From Trema orientale (taxonomy: Eukaryota; Streptophyta; Magnoliopsida; Rosales; Cannabaceae), in contig JXTC01000495.1 in assembly GCA_002914845.1 (NCBI GenBank), forward strand, positions 1-64,000: a DNA stretch of 64,000 nucleotides, given 5' to 3'. Position 1 is the first letter of the stretch. The number at the start of each line of letters is the position of its first letter. Shown here in pieces: positions 10,265 to 20,500 of this stretch. Position numbers and translations under genes: made by a program. The notes below the pieces were generated by a model. The model saw nothing but the letters and a program-made list of their open reading frames with translations. It was not told the DNA's origin and searched no databases.

Positions 10265-10634
10265 ATGAGTTTCTCTAATTGCCTTCGTTTTGTTACGCTA
10301 TTTATCCTCCTCCTAGCTGCCATGTATGCCATGCCACATCATTTGGTCCGTGCAGGTATATTTATATAGTACCATGTTCTTACTTTGGAGATCTTATGCC
10401 TCTGCTATTGGGATTATTATCAAATTCATTTGCAATATTTCCAGTAAGATTATACGACCGTTTTCGGTTTTGAACACGCCCTATGCAGATCGGAGGCCTA
10501 GTAATTATAGGAAACTTGGAAGAGTGCCACCTGGCCCGGTAACGCCTCCTCCACCAAAACAGGCCCCGCGCCTACATGCTCGATCTGATTCCCCTCCCCC
10601 ATCCATATCCCCTTCCATATCTGAACCTGTATGA
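10265..10634 (+). CDS. Small secreted peptide precursor B (78 residues, two exons)
   Basis: Exons are 10265-10355 and 10489-10634, with a 133-bp GT-AG intron in phase 1 at exactly the position used in gene A. Residues 1-30 (MSFSNCLRFVTLFILLLAAM...) are a signal peptide, with likely cleavage near VRA|D. The mature part has a basic segment, the core YRKLGRVPPGPVTPPPPKQ, then a Ser/Pro-rich tail ending in SEP repeats. Pro-Pro runs would suit hydroxylation, as in secreted plant signalling peptides, but this is inference. It is a diverged tandem duplicate of gene A; the tail after the core is unrelated in sequence and 12 residues longer. Loss of the intron boundary or of the frame is not seen, so the gene looks functional. 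No family is assigned. Confidence 0.68.
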
Positions 10635-11038
10635 CTATTGTCAGTACATGTCACATTTTCATCTCTAATGGATTTTATTAATATTTTTGGGATGGTATTT
10701 GCTTTTCATCTCTAATGGTTTTTGAGAGATTTGTGTTGTGGTGATGAATGGTATTCGATTAGGCCCTAAGAATTGCAACTGGGAAAAGCTTCTACTTTAC
10801 TGATGGACTGTCTTGGATTCCCATGTTGGCATACAAGCCGGCCGCTCACAATTTTGCGCAGTGGAGTTCGTATGCCGAGCTTGTCTCTTCTTGTATTTTT
10901 TTTATATGCCTCCGTGGCTTTGTCTCGTTTTCTGTTAATGAAGGTCTTTAAAAAAAGAATGAAGAAACATACCTTGCAGATTTATAATAAAATGGTTTTA
11001 GGTGAGAATAAAGTTTTCTTTTAGTTAACTACACTTTC
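10635..11038. other. 3' flank of peptide gene B
   Basis: The stretch probably contains the 3' UTR of gene B. It carries a direct repeat of TTTTCATCTCTAATGG (about 10657 and 10703). An 83-codon frame at 10773-11024 shows no recognisable domain and is not accepted. Confidence 0.4.
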
Positions 11039-11421
11039 CACTATTACATAGAAAGGAAAAAGAGACGACAATACTCCGGGTGTGAGGATTTGGACAAGAT
11101 GACCATGTGAGAAATTTTTATTAGCAGAATGACCTTCGTCTATTTTTACATTTGACAAGTCAATGTCTTCACTATCACTGCCTCAGCTCTCACGTCTAAC
11201 GCAACGACAACCTGGTAATTGTCGTTTTAGGGGACACTATACTGACGACAAAATGTCCTAAAAAGACATTTTGCCTATACTGACGATAAAAAGAACACAT
11301 TAAGTTGTCGGTAAAGACTAAAAAGTCCCTAAAGTGACAATAACCAGGTTGTCATCGCCCAACTGACGCTAGTTTTTCTCTCCAAAAACTCCAATGACCT
11401 GATAAAAAACTTGCAACAGTG
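11039..11421. mobile_element. CACTA-like element or terminal fragment
   Basis: The stretch begins CACTATTACA and ends TGCAACAGTG, which are imperfect inverted repeats. Between them lie many units of the kind GACGACAA, TGACGATAAA, TTGTCGG and GTGACAATAACC in both orientations, the usual look of CACTA subterminal regions. No target duplication is clear. The pyrimidine-rich sequence further on (11810-12230) may be part of the same element. Confidence 0.4.
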
Positions 11422-11839
11422 TTGGGACCTGAACTGATACCACTTCAGGTCGCAAAAAAAGACGTTTTATTTAGATAAAAAAAAGTTGATCCTTTTATCT
11501 AAAATGATTATGTTTTTTTTTAATGAAATTTAGGACGGCATTGTTTGGAAATAAAATTTCGTTGCTTTATATATTTTAACGATATATACATTTTCTATAA
11601 TCTAAAAAATTAAAAATATTATTTAAATTTTTATAAAAAATAATTAAAAAATGAAATTTAGATTTTGAAACTAAAATTAGGCTAGCACTAAATTTTATTT
11701 TAAAAGAATGAGTTCTTTTAAATAAAATGACAAATTTTCTTGTTTAAAACAACGACTTTCGTTATCGTTTTAGACTTTGGGGTGATAAAGGCTCGAACAA
11801 AGCTTTTTTCCCTCATTTCTTTTCTCTTCCTTTCTCAAT

Positions 11840-12023
11840 GAGCAATGCTATGGGATACCAGTGGTGCCCAGCACCACAGTGACATGTCTGTTTGTCACTG
11901 GATGATTTAATTAACAAACTGGGTCCCACATGGGTCCCACTTAAATTATAATTATGATTAACCAGTGACAAACTGACACATCACTGTGGTGCTGGGCACC
12001 ACTGGTGCCCTATAGCATTATTC
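11840..12023. mobile_element. Mutator-type MITE, family B, copy 1
   Basis: The 184-bp element has inverted ends of about 48 bp: it begins GAGCAATGCTATGGGATACC and the complement of its end begins GAATAATGCTATAGGGCACC, both followed by the words AGTGGTGCCCAGCACCACAGTGA. A perfect 9-bp target duplication, TTTCTCAAT, flanks it (11831-11839 and 12024-12032). The near-perfect ends suggest a recent insertion. It could fold into a long hairpin and be a small-RNA source. Confidence 0.9.
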
Positions 12024-12032
12024 TTTCTCAAT

Positions 12033-12400
12033 TCTCCTTTGTCACCACCAATGCTACCACTGTAGCCACCCTCCATTAACCGCTAATCAAGCCCATTGGT
12101 ATCGCTTCTCTGATCTCTCTCACTTTGGTTCATCCGCCGCCACTACCGCCATAGCCACCACTCCCTTCCTTCCTCTCTCCCTAGGTATTTACCTCTCTCC
12201 ATCCTACTACATGCATTTATTGATGAATAAGTGTTTGGTTAATTGATTTGTGTTTTGTTTTAACATATTGTGGTGTTTCGATCAATTTGGTGTTTTTTTC
12301 ATTATTTAGTGAATTTTCGAGATTATCAAACATATATGTAATTTAAATTTTTGGGATTATCAATTTGACACTATAGATTAATACTATCTTAAGCTCTTTC
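12033..12400. other. Pyrimidine-rich non-coding stretch
   Basis: CT-rich sequence with CCGCCGCCACTACCGCC-like words resembles an untranslated leader of a plant gene or of a CACTA element. No start codon with a supported frame follows. Confidence 0.3.
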
Positions 12401-12419
12401 AAGATTCTTGGAATAATAA

Positions 12420-13130
12420 AATCTAGGATTTTTGTATTCACTTCGTGAATAGTTGATAATTTTGTCTAATGGCAATATAAGCAAAATTATCAACAACATG
12501 CAAAATTATCAACAACATTATTTCTTGATAAAAGGATGGTAATGTAAAGATAAATATGTGTTGGAAAGATATTATGGTAATTTCACCCATCCAACTACGG
12601 CATTGTATAGGAATCTCATATGTGGCAAAAAAATATGCTAGATGGATCATTTAGTCAAAGACTAGTTGATTATATCTTCGTAAAAAAGTATGACGCTTAA
12701 TCTAAAAGTGCAGTATTAGGCCTTTAATGGAGTGACTACTTTACAAATAGTAATTAAATAAATAAATATGAGTTATTATGCTATTTATCAACTACTGGAG
12801 CTTAGGTTATTTCGATCCATTAGGTCCCTTGTCTAGCTTAATAAAGCTCATTAATTGGTTGGTAGTATTCATAATATTACTTTCATAAAAATATATAAAA
12901 TAAGGACTCCACATAGAAGTTTGTATATTTATAAAGAAGAGTTATGTAATCTTATAAAAAGCTCATACTGGATAATAAGCCTATTTCTAATTGGACTAGG
13001 GTTAGCAGTTTTAAGCCTCATATATACAAGATACATGAGACAAAAAAAAATTATACAGTAAACTAACACATCTACACATGAAACACAGTAAGAGTGTACA
13101 GTAAACTAATGCATCTATACGTGAAACACA

Positions 13131-13164
<34 letters not shown>

Positions 13165-13550
13165 GGCCAGTGCCAAAAAATTGAGGGAGAAAAAGTTTTC
13201 TGCAACATCACATTCTCATGTCAAGACTCTGTGTTCTAGAAAATCAAGAAGTTGTTCTTGTTCGTTCTCCAATAGAATGATTCAATTTAGTACCCACTCA
13301 CCTCATCTTTCAAGAGCTAGAGAATAGACAAGAAGATCTAAGGTTGAAAGTTTGATCACCATCAATAAAGAAGATTAAGAAGGAGTACGCATCAAGAGGT
13401 AAATATAGAATCCTTTTACTCTAGGATATATGTATATTCATTGGTTTTGAAAAGTATGTTTTCATATAAAAGTTAAAATATAACTTATTCCGCTATTTTT
13501 TCCATTGTATTTATTATGTGTCCATGATATTTCCAATGAATATATACATG
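12420..13550 (+). mobile_element. Copia-like LTR relic (fossil)
   Basis: The segment shares scattered blocks with the solo LTR at 28430-29947, such as AAAAGTGCAGTATTAGGCCT (there AAAAGTGCAGTTTGGACCT) and ACTGGAGCTTAGGTT (there ACTGGAGTTTGAATT). It ends with the purine-rich downstream sequence usual for such LTRs. It is old and broken, and its ends are not defined. A direct duplication of about 45 bp occurs at 13054-13137, next to a (GA)n tract. Confidence 0.45.
13133..13161. repeat. (GA)n microsatellite
   Basis: About 14 GA units lie within the LTR relic. Confidence 0.9.
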
Positions 13551-13584
13551 TATCTAAATTTACTAAGTGTTAGTAGAATTCTAT

Positions 13585-14690
13585 CATTGGGAACATATAC
13601 TTGTAGATATGGAAACCACAACTCTATTATATAGAGAAGTGAATACCATCATGACGAGCTACAGGAGCTTTGATGATTTAAACCTTAGCTAAGTAATTAA
13701 TAATATTAGTTAGTCTTTTAATTAAAAGCTTTCTCTAAGTCTGGTCATCCATTATATTTAGTCTCGTATCAAGGAATTGGAAGATATAATTGGAAGGGTA
13801 AGACGGTAATTTTATCTAGCTCCAATTATCGGTATTCATGTGGGAATACACATGTAAATGTTAATTATCTAATGGACATATTTTAATTATAAAATATCTT
13901 ATGATATTTATTTAATTTAAGAGTACAGTTTAGACTTCTAGTAGAATAAGTCCATAACTAGTAGTACAATCTCACTTGTATTAAAATATTAATTAAAATT
14001 GGGAATTTTTCTACTGGAGCTTGAATTAAATAGGTTCATTTAGATCCCAATCTCAGCCAATATCTTGGGCTGCATACGATCAATACAATTGGGCTTAAAG
14101 GGTTTTCTATACAATTGTACACAAAGTGAGAAAAGGGGAAATTAGAAAGTATACGGTATTTAAGAAAAAATTTTGAAAAATACAGTGGTTTTATGTTTTT
14201 CAAAATGCGCTACGGTTTTTATTAGAAAAATACTATTTTTTAAAAAATATTTAGAAAAATACTATTTTTAAAATAGTAACTAGTTTTTGGTAACCAGTTT
14301 CTTTCTGGTAACTAGTAACCAAAGATATTTATAACTGATATATAACTAGTAACTAGTAACTACTAACTAGTTTCCAGAAACTGGTAACCAATAACTATTT
14401 TAAAAATGGTACTTTTCTAAATATTTTTAAAAAAGTGATATTTTCCTAATTAAAATCGTACAAAAATTGGAAAAAAGCATGACTTCCGTATTTTTGTAGT
14501 TTTTTTCGGTTTTTGTAGGTATAAGTATTAGAAACCCCTGAGAAAAAGGTCAGATAAGAAGTGGCCTACCACACTACTCCTTAGAGCAATGGAATTCGGT
14601 CGGCCCTTAGGCTCACTAGGGCTGGCCAAATTTCCTAAGGAGGAGCCTGTAAAAGGCTCCTTTTCCCTTCTTTATGTATACAGTTCAGTT
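13585..14690 (+). mobile_element. Copia-like LTR relic, first part (fossil)
   Basis: This is a long, clear match to 28960-29620 of the solo LTR, including CTCTATTATATAGAGAAGTG, TTCATGTGGGAATA and GGAATAAGTCCATAACTAG. It is interrupted by a 378-bp MITE (14149-14526). The match stops at about 14690; the remaining LTR sequence is found in the opposite orientation at 17280-17513, on the far side of an inverted block. Confidence 0.75.
14149..14526. mobile_element. MITE with long inverted arms inside the LTR relic
   Basis: The two halves are long imperfect inverted repeats: AGAAAAATACTATTTTTAAA against its complement near 14395-14425, and GGTAACCAGTTTC against GAAACTGGTAACC. The centre has several AACTAGTAACTAGTAACTA units. 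The direct repeat ATTAGAAA flanks it (14141-14148 and 14527-14534). It is absent from the homologous LTR at 28430-29947, which confirms the insertion. Confidence 0.8.
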
Positions 14691-15223
14691 TTACTGAATA
14701 TATTTGTCTTACGGATGCCATAGAAAGATTTTGGCTGGATATTTTTACCGAAGGCCCTCCTTCTAGCGCCAAATTGTTGATACCAAAAGTTGGTATAACA
14801 ACGGGATTGTTAGTTTTTGGAGAAAGCTAAGGATTTAAAGAGAGAATGGGAGAGAAAATGATGAACACTGGGATTTTAGAGTACTTCAGCCTTTCGAACA
14901 AAGTGCCTACGTCCACTATAGTCGATGTTATTTTCTCAGTATACTGGATACAGGAGAGCTTTCAGTTGTTTTTTTTTCTCTGCTCAGGAGCCTTGTATTT
15001 ATAGGCCTGAGGAGATAGATTCCTGTTACAAAATGAGATCTTTTTAAGATATCAAAAAGATTATAAAAAGATTACAGTAAATACGAATTTGAATTCGTAT
15101 TTATCTCCCCCAAAATCTAGTAAAATCTCCCTTAAATTCCAAATCTAATCCCTAATATCTTGAAAACTTGAATTTTGAATGGAGGAAATCTCGGGATCAT
15201 AATATGTGAATTTAATATATAAC
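14691..15223 (-). mobile_element. Tat-lineage gypsy: 5' LTR, primer site and leader (fossil)
   Basis: 14775-15223 is an LTR in minus orientation; on the minus strand it ends in TAGTATCAACA-like sequence at 14775. Immediately inside is TTTGGCGCTAGAAGGAGGG, a primer-binding-site position typical of this gypsy group, and then a short leader. The LTR matches the plus-strand LTR at 21478-21957 with about 4-5 percent substitutions by eye, so insertion was relatively recent (a few million years at usual plant rates). It is followed by GTGTG at 15224, the target duplication also seen at 21958. Its orientation opposite to the other LTR is explained by an inversion. Confidence 0.8.
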
Positions 15224-15745
15224 GGTGTGATACAAGTTGTCACCAATTACAGTTCTACATTTGAGATTATTGGTAAAAGATTGATAGAGAAGTACAAGTT
15301 ATATTGGACGCCTTATGCTGCTCATTATTAGGCTCATTGTTTAGATTTGATGCTTGAGGACATTGGATAATTAACATTCACTAGGCAAATTCCATCATTC
15401 TTGCCATAAAACATAACTAATAAGTATAACTAACAAGGATATTTTGATATAAGGAAACTTAAATATAATTGATGCCAACTAACCATGCACTGCATTAATG
15501 AAATGAAGTCTACTAAATTTTGAATTTCTATTAGGTACCTTCATGTCAATCATATATCTAATGAAGGTAAAATGTGAAGATATATCCGGAATTTTGAGTG
15601 TTTTTATAATTTTTCTTCAAATTTTGGTCCCTGTAAAATAATATCTGGAGATTAAGAATTTATGAAAATTATGAAAACTATTTAGAGAAGAAGAGGAAGA
15701 CTTTGACGTACCAGCTTTAGAAGAGCTAGAAGTGTTGTGAATCTT
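15224..15745 (+). pseudogene. hAT transposase, second half
   Basis: The plus strand reads VIQVVTNYSSTFEIIGKRLI, EKYKLYWTPYAAHY and AHCLDLMLEDIG, the DUF659 and following region of hAT transposases. The conserved CAAHCLDL signature has been disturbed by a short duplication and a stop. Most of the catalytic region and the dimerisation domain are missing: after a non-coding stretch only a C-terminal tail remains (EEEEDFDVPALEELEVL, stop at about 15735). Its first half lies at 21958-22951 on the opposite strand. The two were separated by insertion of an LTR element and then reoriented by an inversion. The gene is dead. Confidence 0.8.
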
Positions 15746-16265
15746 CATCATCTTATTCTTAAAAAAAAAATCGTTAATTATTTTTATACTTACATATTTA
15801 TAGGAAGTTAGAGAGAAAACATAAATTATTTACATATTTATATTTGAATTCCAACTGAGGAAAGGCCATCCTATAACCGGTGATAAGTACCGCTCATGGT
15901 AATTCTTCAGAATCGGTGCAACTTGTTAATACGATTCTACTGCAGAAGTTATGTACTATACAAAATAGTAGATAATAAACATATACAATATAGTTACGTG
16001 CTGTATAATATATATTTTAATAAAGACTAATTTTAATTACATTCTAATATTTTTTGGCAGCTATTGCCTTCCCTTTTGCTTGCCAACGAACTTTTATTTT
16101 ACTCTCTGAACTTTTATTTTACTCTCTTCATAGCATTATGGATTCTGCCTGCCAGTTTGTGTAAATATCAATACAAAATTTGTATTTAGTTTTGACGTTA
16201 AATAAAATGAGTTAATTACAGATAAAATACTAATGCTAAACTTGTAAAAGTCAAAAAGTTAGATA
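15746..16265. other. Probable hAT flank, nothing recognised
   Basis: AT-rich sequence contains no coding signal. The hAT element's own terminus may lie here but no inverted repeat was matched. Confidence 0.4.
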
Positions 16266-17279
16266 CATTTCTCCCAAGGCTCAACAAGAACACTAATTAA
16301 TGCTATAGCAAAAAGAGCATTCATGGGTAGAGATGGCAAAACGGGCCGGCCTGCGACTCGTCATTGTGGCCCGCGGCCCGGCCCTAAGGGTAGGGCGGGC
16401 TGGGCCTAGATATATAGGTGCGCCGGGCCTGGCCCGCCAATTTGGCCCGCACGGGCCGGCCTGGCACGGCCCGCCAAAATAATTTTTTTCTGATACTTTT
16501 TTAAAAAGTATTTAAATATAAAATTTTTTCTAATACTTATAAATACACATTCTTTCACTTTGTTTTTCACACTTTTAAATTTCAATCTAATTCTAAATAA
16601 TTTTCTTAAGATTTTTATTTTAAAATTTTTTATCAACTTATATACTTTTAGCTTATTTAATTATTTATAAATTTTTATCGAATATGAAAAAAAATATAAC
16701 GTATTATTTATATATTTTTATATATTTTATTTTTAAATTTTTAATAATTTTAATTAATTATACAAATAATAAACTTATTTTTAAATTTTTTTACAAATTT
16801 GGGCCAAGAACGGGCCGGCCCATTTTGGCCCGTTTCGGGCCCGGCCCGCCTATGAGCCCGCCCAGACCTATGGGCCAGGCCGGCTCGGCCCGCTTTCTTT
16901 GACGGGCCGGACTAGCCCGGCTCGCGCCCGGCCTGCCCATTTTGCCACCTCTATTCATGGGTAAAACACAAAATGACGCATATGAGTTGTTGGAAGAGAT
17001 AGGCATGAACAACTATCAATGGCTAAGTGGAGAGCTCTACTAATGAAGGTACCTGGAGTTTATAAGATCGATGCATTTAACGCTTTAGCAGCTCAAGTGG
17101 CTACTTTTTCTACGCAATTAATGAATAGCCATCTTATGGTCAACGATATTAAGATCCCTCCCCCAAGCTGTGATTTTTGTCATGGGAGCCATCCGAATGA
17201 ACGTTGTCAATTGGGAAACCCTTTCTCACAACCTCACATAGAGCAAGCGCAATATATATCGAATTTCAACTGCCTGAAC
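16266..17279 (+). mobile_element. Athila-type gypsy gag fragment (fossil)
   Basis: Two stretches of the C-terminal part of an Athila-lineage gag are seen, on either side of a 626-bp hAT insertion. Recognisable words are NDAYELLEEIGMNNYQW, NALAAQVATFSTQL and the zinc-ligand segment CDFCHGSHPNERC. It is a broken fragment with no LTR or pol. At 17279/17280 it abuts the terminus of a copia-like LTR that inserted into it. Confidence 0.75.
16328..16953. mobile_element. Non-autonomous hAT element, GGGCC-rich ends
   Basis: The 626-bp element begins TAGAGATGGCAAAACGGGCC and ends TGCCCATTTTGCCACCTCTA, inverted repeats. The perfect 8-bp target duplication TTCATGGG flanks it (16320-16327 and 16954-16961). 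About 120 bp at each end are GC-rich with many GGGCC/GGCCC words in inverted arrangement; the centre is extremely AT-rich. It encodes no protein. It lies in the Athila gag fragment. Confidence 0.93.
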
Positions 17280-17513
17280 TGTCGGTTAAATTTATGAAAA
17301 TGTGATAAAATCTAGATTAAGCAGAAGCTCAAAATTATTTTTTTTTCCCGTATTTAGTTTTTCATAAAAACAAATCTGGATTTGTTATGATCTAAATACA
17401 TACAAATAGATTGTTTCTTAACCAAAAATCCTTTCTTCCTATACACCAGTCTTGAAACTGCAGAGGTGTGTGTGCACCTCAATCTTGATCAATTTAAGTG
17501 AGAATTCTAGTTT
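17280..17513 (-). mobile_element. Copia-like LTR relic, second part (fossil, inverted)
   Basis: On the minus strand this matches 29710-29947 of the solo LTR, including TTGATCAAGATTGAGGT and the TTTCAAG/GAAGGAAGA region, and ends in ACA at 17280. It is the remainder of the LTR copy at 13585-14690. Both parts end where gypsy sequence begins, as expected of the two sides of an inverted block. Confidence 0.75.
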
Positions 17514-20500
17514 TCAACAAATCTACAAATATGGTGATGACAAGACGCCAAAACTCTCAGACCAGAGATGCTGCCGCTGCAAGATCGCAGGCCACTCGCG
17601 TCGAAGATCTGCCGACGCGATCTGGGGTTGCCACTCCCAAAAATGACTGCCCAGAGCCTACTAGAAGCCGTGAAACTATCGGCACTAATTAGGGTGAAAC
17701 CAGGAAGCGACCTGGGAAAGAACCCATGTATGATGCCAATCGAGCTACAGAGATGGCCGAGCTGCAAGCCTGACAGCTTCAACAAGAGGAGACACTAGAA
17801 GAAGTGCGAGCAACTGACAACTCTATCCAGAATCTCCTGGAGCGGTTATTGGTGATCATCCCTGAAATGAGCATCGTGACCATGTTCGAGGTCGCGATCA
17901 GCCCGATGATCTGAAACGAGCGGCAGAGCAGTGCGACCATGTTCGAGATTGTGTTCAGCTCGATAAACAACAATATCGCGAGGAGTCCCATTCGTTGAGT
18001 TCGAGAGTTCGTAAGATCAAGAGCTCGAGAGTTCGTGGGATCAAAAGTTCGAGTATTCGTGAGATCGAGGGCTCAAAAGTTCGTGATCAAATAAATGCTC
18101 CTGATGCCAATCAGGCGAAAACAGGAGATCTCCCTCCAAGACCACCTCGAGAGAATTCTCGAGCTGGCCGGTGAGCTGAAGCGACCAGGTCACAAGCCCC
18201 GGGCAGCATGTTCGAGAGAGTTAGCCGAGCAGCAGGAGATATTGATCGAGAGCGAGGGCGCGATCTCCATGGTCACATGAACCAGCAAAGAGTGAGCACC
18301 TTAGGGACTATGACCAGCAAGGGTTCGACCGCTTCAGTCCCAGTCAACGACCAGCTCGCGCAAGAGATAGCTCGCATATGAAACGAGCTTAACTGCCTGA
18401 CTGCTCACGAGGAGTACCAGGTGAAAGGAGACTACTCGCCCTTTACACCTGAGATCCAGAACGCTCCTCTACCAAATGATTTCAAGATGCCAACCATCGC
18501 TCCCTACGAGGGAAAGACAGATCCTCGGGACCACCTAGACTCGTTCAATGATTTTATGGATCTGAATCGAGTAAAACCGTTAGCCCGATGCCGATGTTTT
18601 GCCGTTAAGCTCACCAAAGGGGCTAAAAAGTGGTTTAAAAACTAGCCAAAGGGATCGATAACCTCATGGCAACAGTTTTCCCAAGACTTTGTCTGCCAAT
18701 TCCAGGCCTCCAGAGTCTACGTCACCCCCTGCTTGGCACTAGCCAATGTCAAACAAGACGAGAACGAAAGTCTCCGCTCTTACCTAAAGCGGTTCAACGA
18801 AGAAGCTACCAAAGCGATGAAGGCACCACAGGGAGGACTCTTGATGGCTCTGGTAGAAGGCGTCCGTCCCCAGACACCTCTCTAGAGGAATCTCTTAAAA
18901 GTCCATTGCACCGATGTGGAGGATTCTACGAGAGGGCGGAAAAATACATGCGTATTGAGAACGCATAAGATTCAACAGAACATTCGAATAGTGACGAGTC
19001 TAACAAGAAGGGAAACAAGAAGAAGAGAAAAGGTGATAGTGAGCAAGTCGCATCTTCTTCAGAGAAGAAGCCTCATACAGAGGAACGAAGGTACCCATAC
19101 TCTCCTTAGTTCACCTACTATAGTGAGCTCACTGATAGTAGGGAGAACGTTCTGATAGCCACCAAGGACAGGGTCCCCTACAAGCGACCTCCTCTTATTA
19201 AGGGGTAAGGTGCGAGAAAGGACCAGAATAAATACTGCCGGTTCCACCGAAATAACGGTCATAATACTAATGATTGTTACGACCTGAAAGACGAGATCGA
19301 AGAGTTGATCTGGCAGGGATATCTCGGAAGGTGCCAACGAAGGAGAGACTATGATCGAAGAGAGAATAGTGACGGGCGAGAAGTTTCTCCAGCCCGCGAT
19401 AACCTGATTCGAGGTGAAATCAGGACTATCTTTAGAGGACCTCACATCGTTGGAAGTTTAGCTCACACAACTCGAGAAGCTCCAAGGATAGACGTCCTTC
19501 ATCTCGAAGATCGTCCGACAAAGAGTTTTCGAAGAGAGATCGAGCCAATCACTTTCACTGAGGAGGATGCTCGTGATGTGCACTATCCGCATAACGACCC
19601 GCTGGTCGTTACTCTTCAGATCAACAACATGCTCGTCCACCGAACTTTGATCGACGATGGAAGCTCGGAGGACATCCTATACTTAAGCGCTCTCAAGAAA
19701 ATGGGCTTAGGCGTACAACACCTGAAGCCAACTATGGCCAAGCTTTACGGCTTCACTGGTGATATCATCCTGCCCATGGGTGTAATTCAGCTCGCACTCA
19801 CTATGGGAGCGCGACCTCGATAGACAACAGTTATGACCGATTTCCTCGTGATGGATTACCCAACGGCCTACAATGTAGTCCTTGGAAGACCGTCCCTTCG
19901 AGAACTGAAGGCTATCACCTCGATCCACCACCTAGCGATGAAGTTCCCAACTCTAGAAGGAGTTGGAGTTCTACGAGGCGAGCAGCAAGAAGCTCGCAAA
20001 TGCTACAACCAGTTAATTAGAATCGCTAAGAAAAAGGCCTAGACGTGCGAGCTGCAGATTACGAGTCCATGGCCGAATCGATCAGAACTTGGATCCCCGT
20101 GTGATCGATGAGGTTAAGAAGACTGGATTTGTAGAAGAGCTCACTTGATAAAGTCGTCCTGGATAGATTCCATCTGTCTGTACTTAAAGGATGACGAGCT
20201 GCCCACTGGAGAATAAGAAGCCAAATGCAATGATGAGCTGCATCGATGAGGTTTCTCAGTCCTACCACGTTACGTGGTAACCATTCTTGGGGGCAAACTT
20301 TAAAAGATGTGCTTCAAGGATGGAACTGGCCAACGAGATGAAAAGACGTGATGGGCTACATCCAACAATGCGACGAGGCTTTTCCCATTACCATGAAGCA
20401 CGAACTGTCAAGCTAAATGGGTAAAAGTAGAGTCTATAAGGTCCATCACTCCGAGTACAATTGTTGGATTTGTCGCAAGATGCGTAATGTACAGATTTAG

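Noticed and set aside
16406-17012. Frames rich in Gly, Pro, Arg and Ala
   Set aside because: They are translations of the GGGCC-rich ends of the hAT element at 16328-16953.
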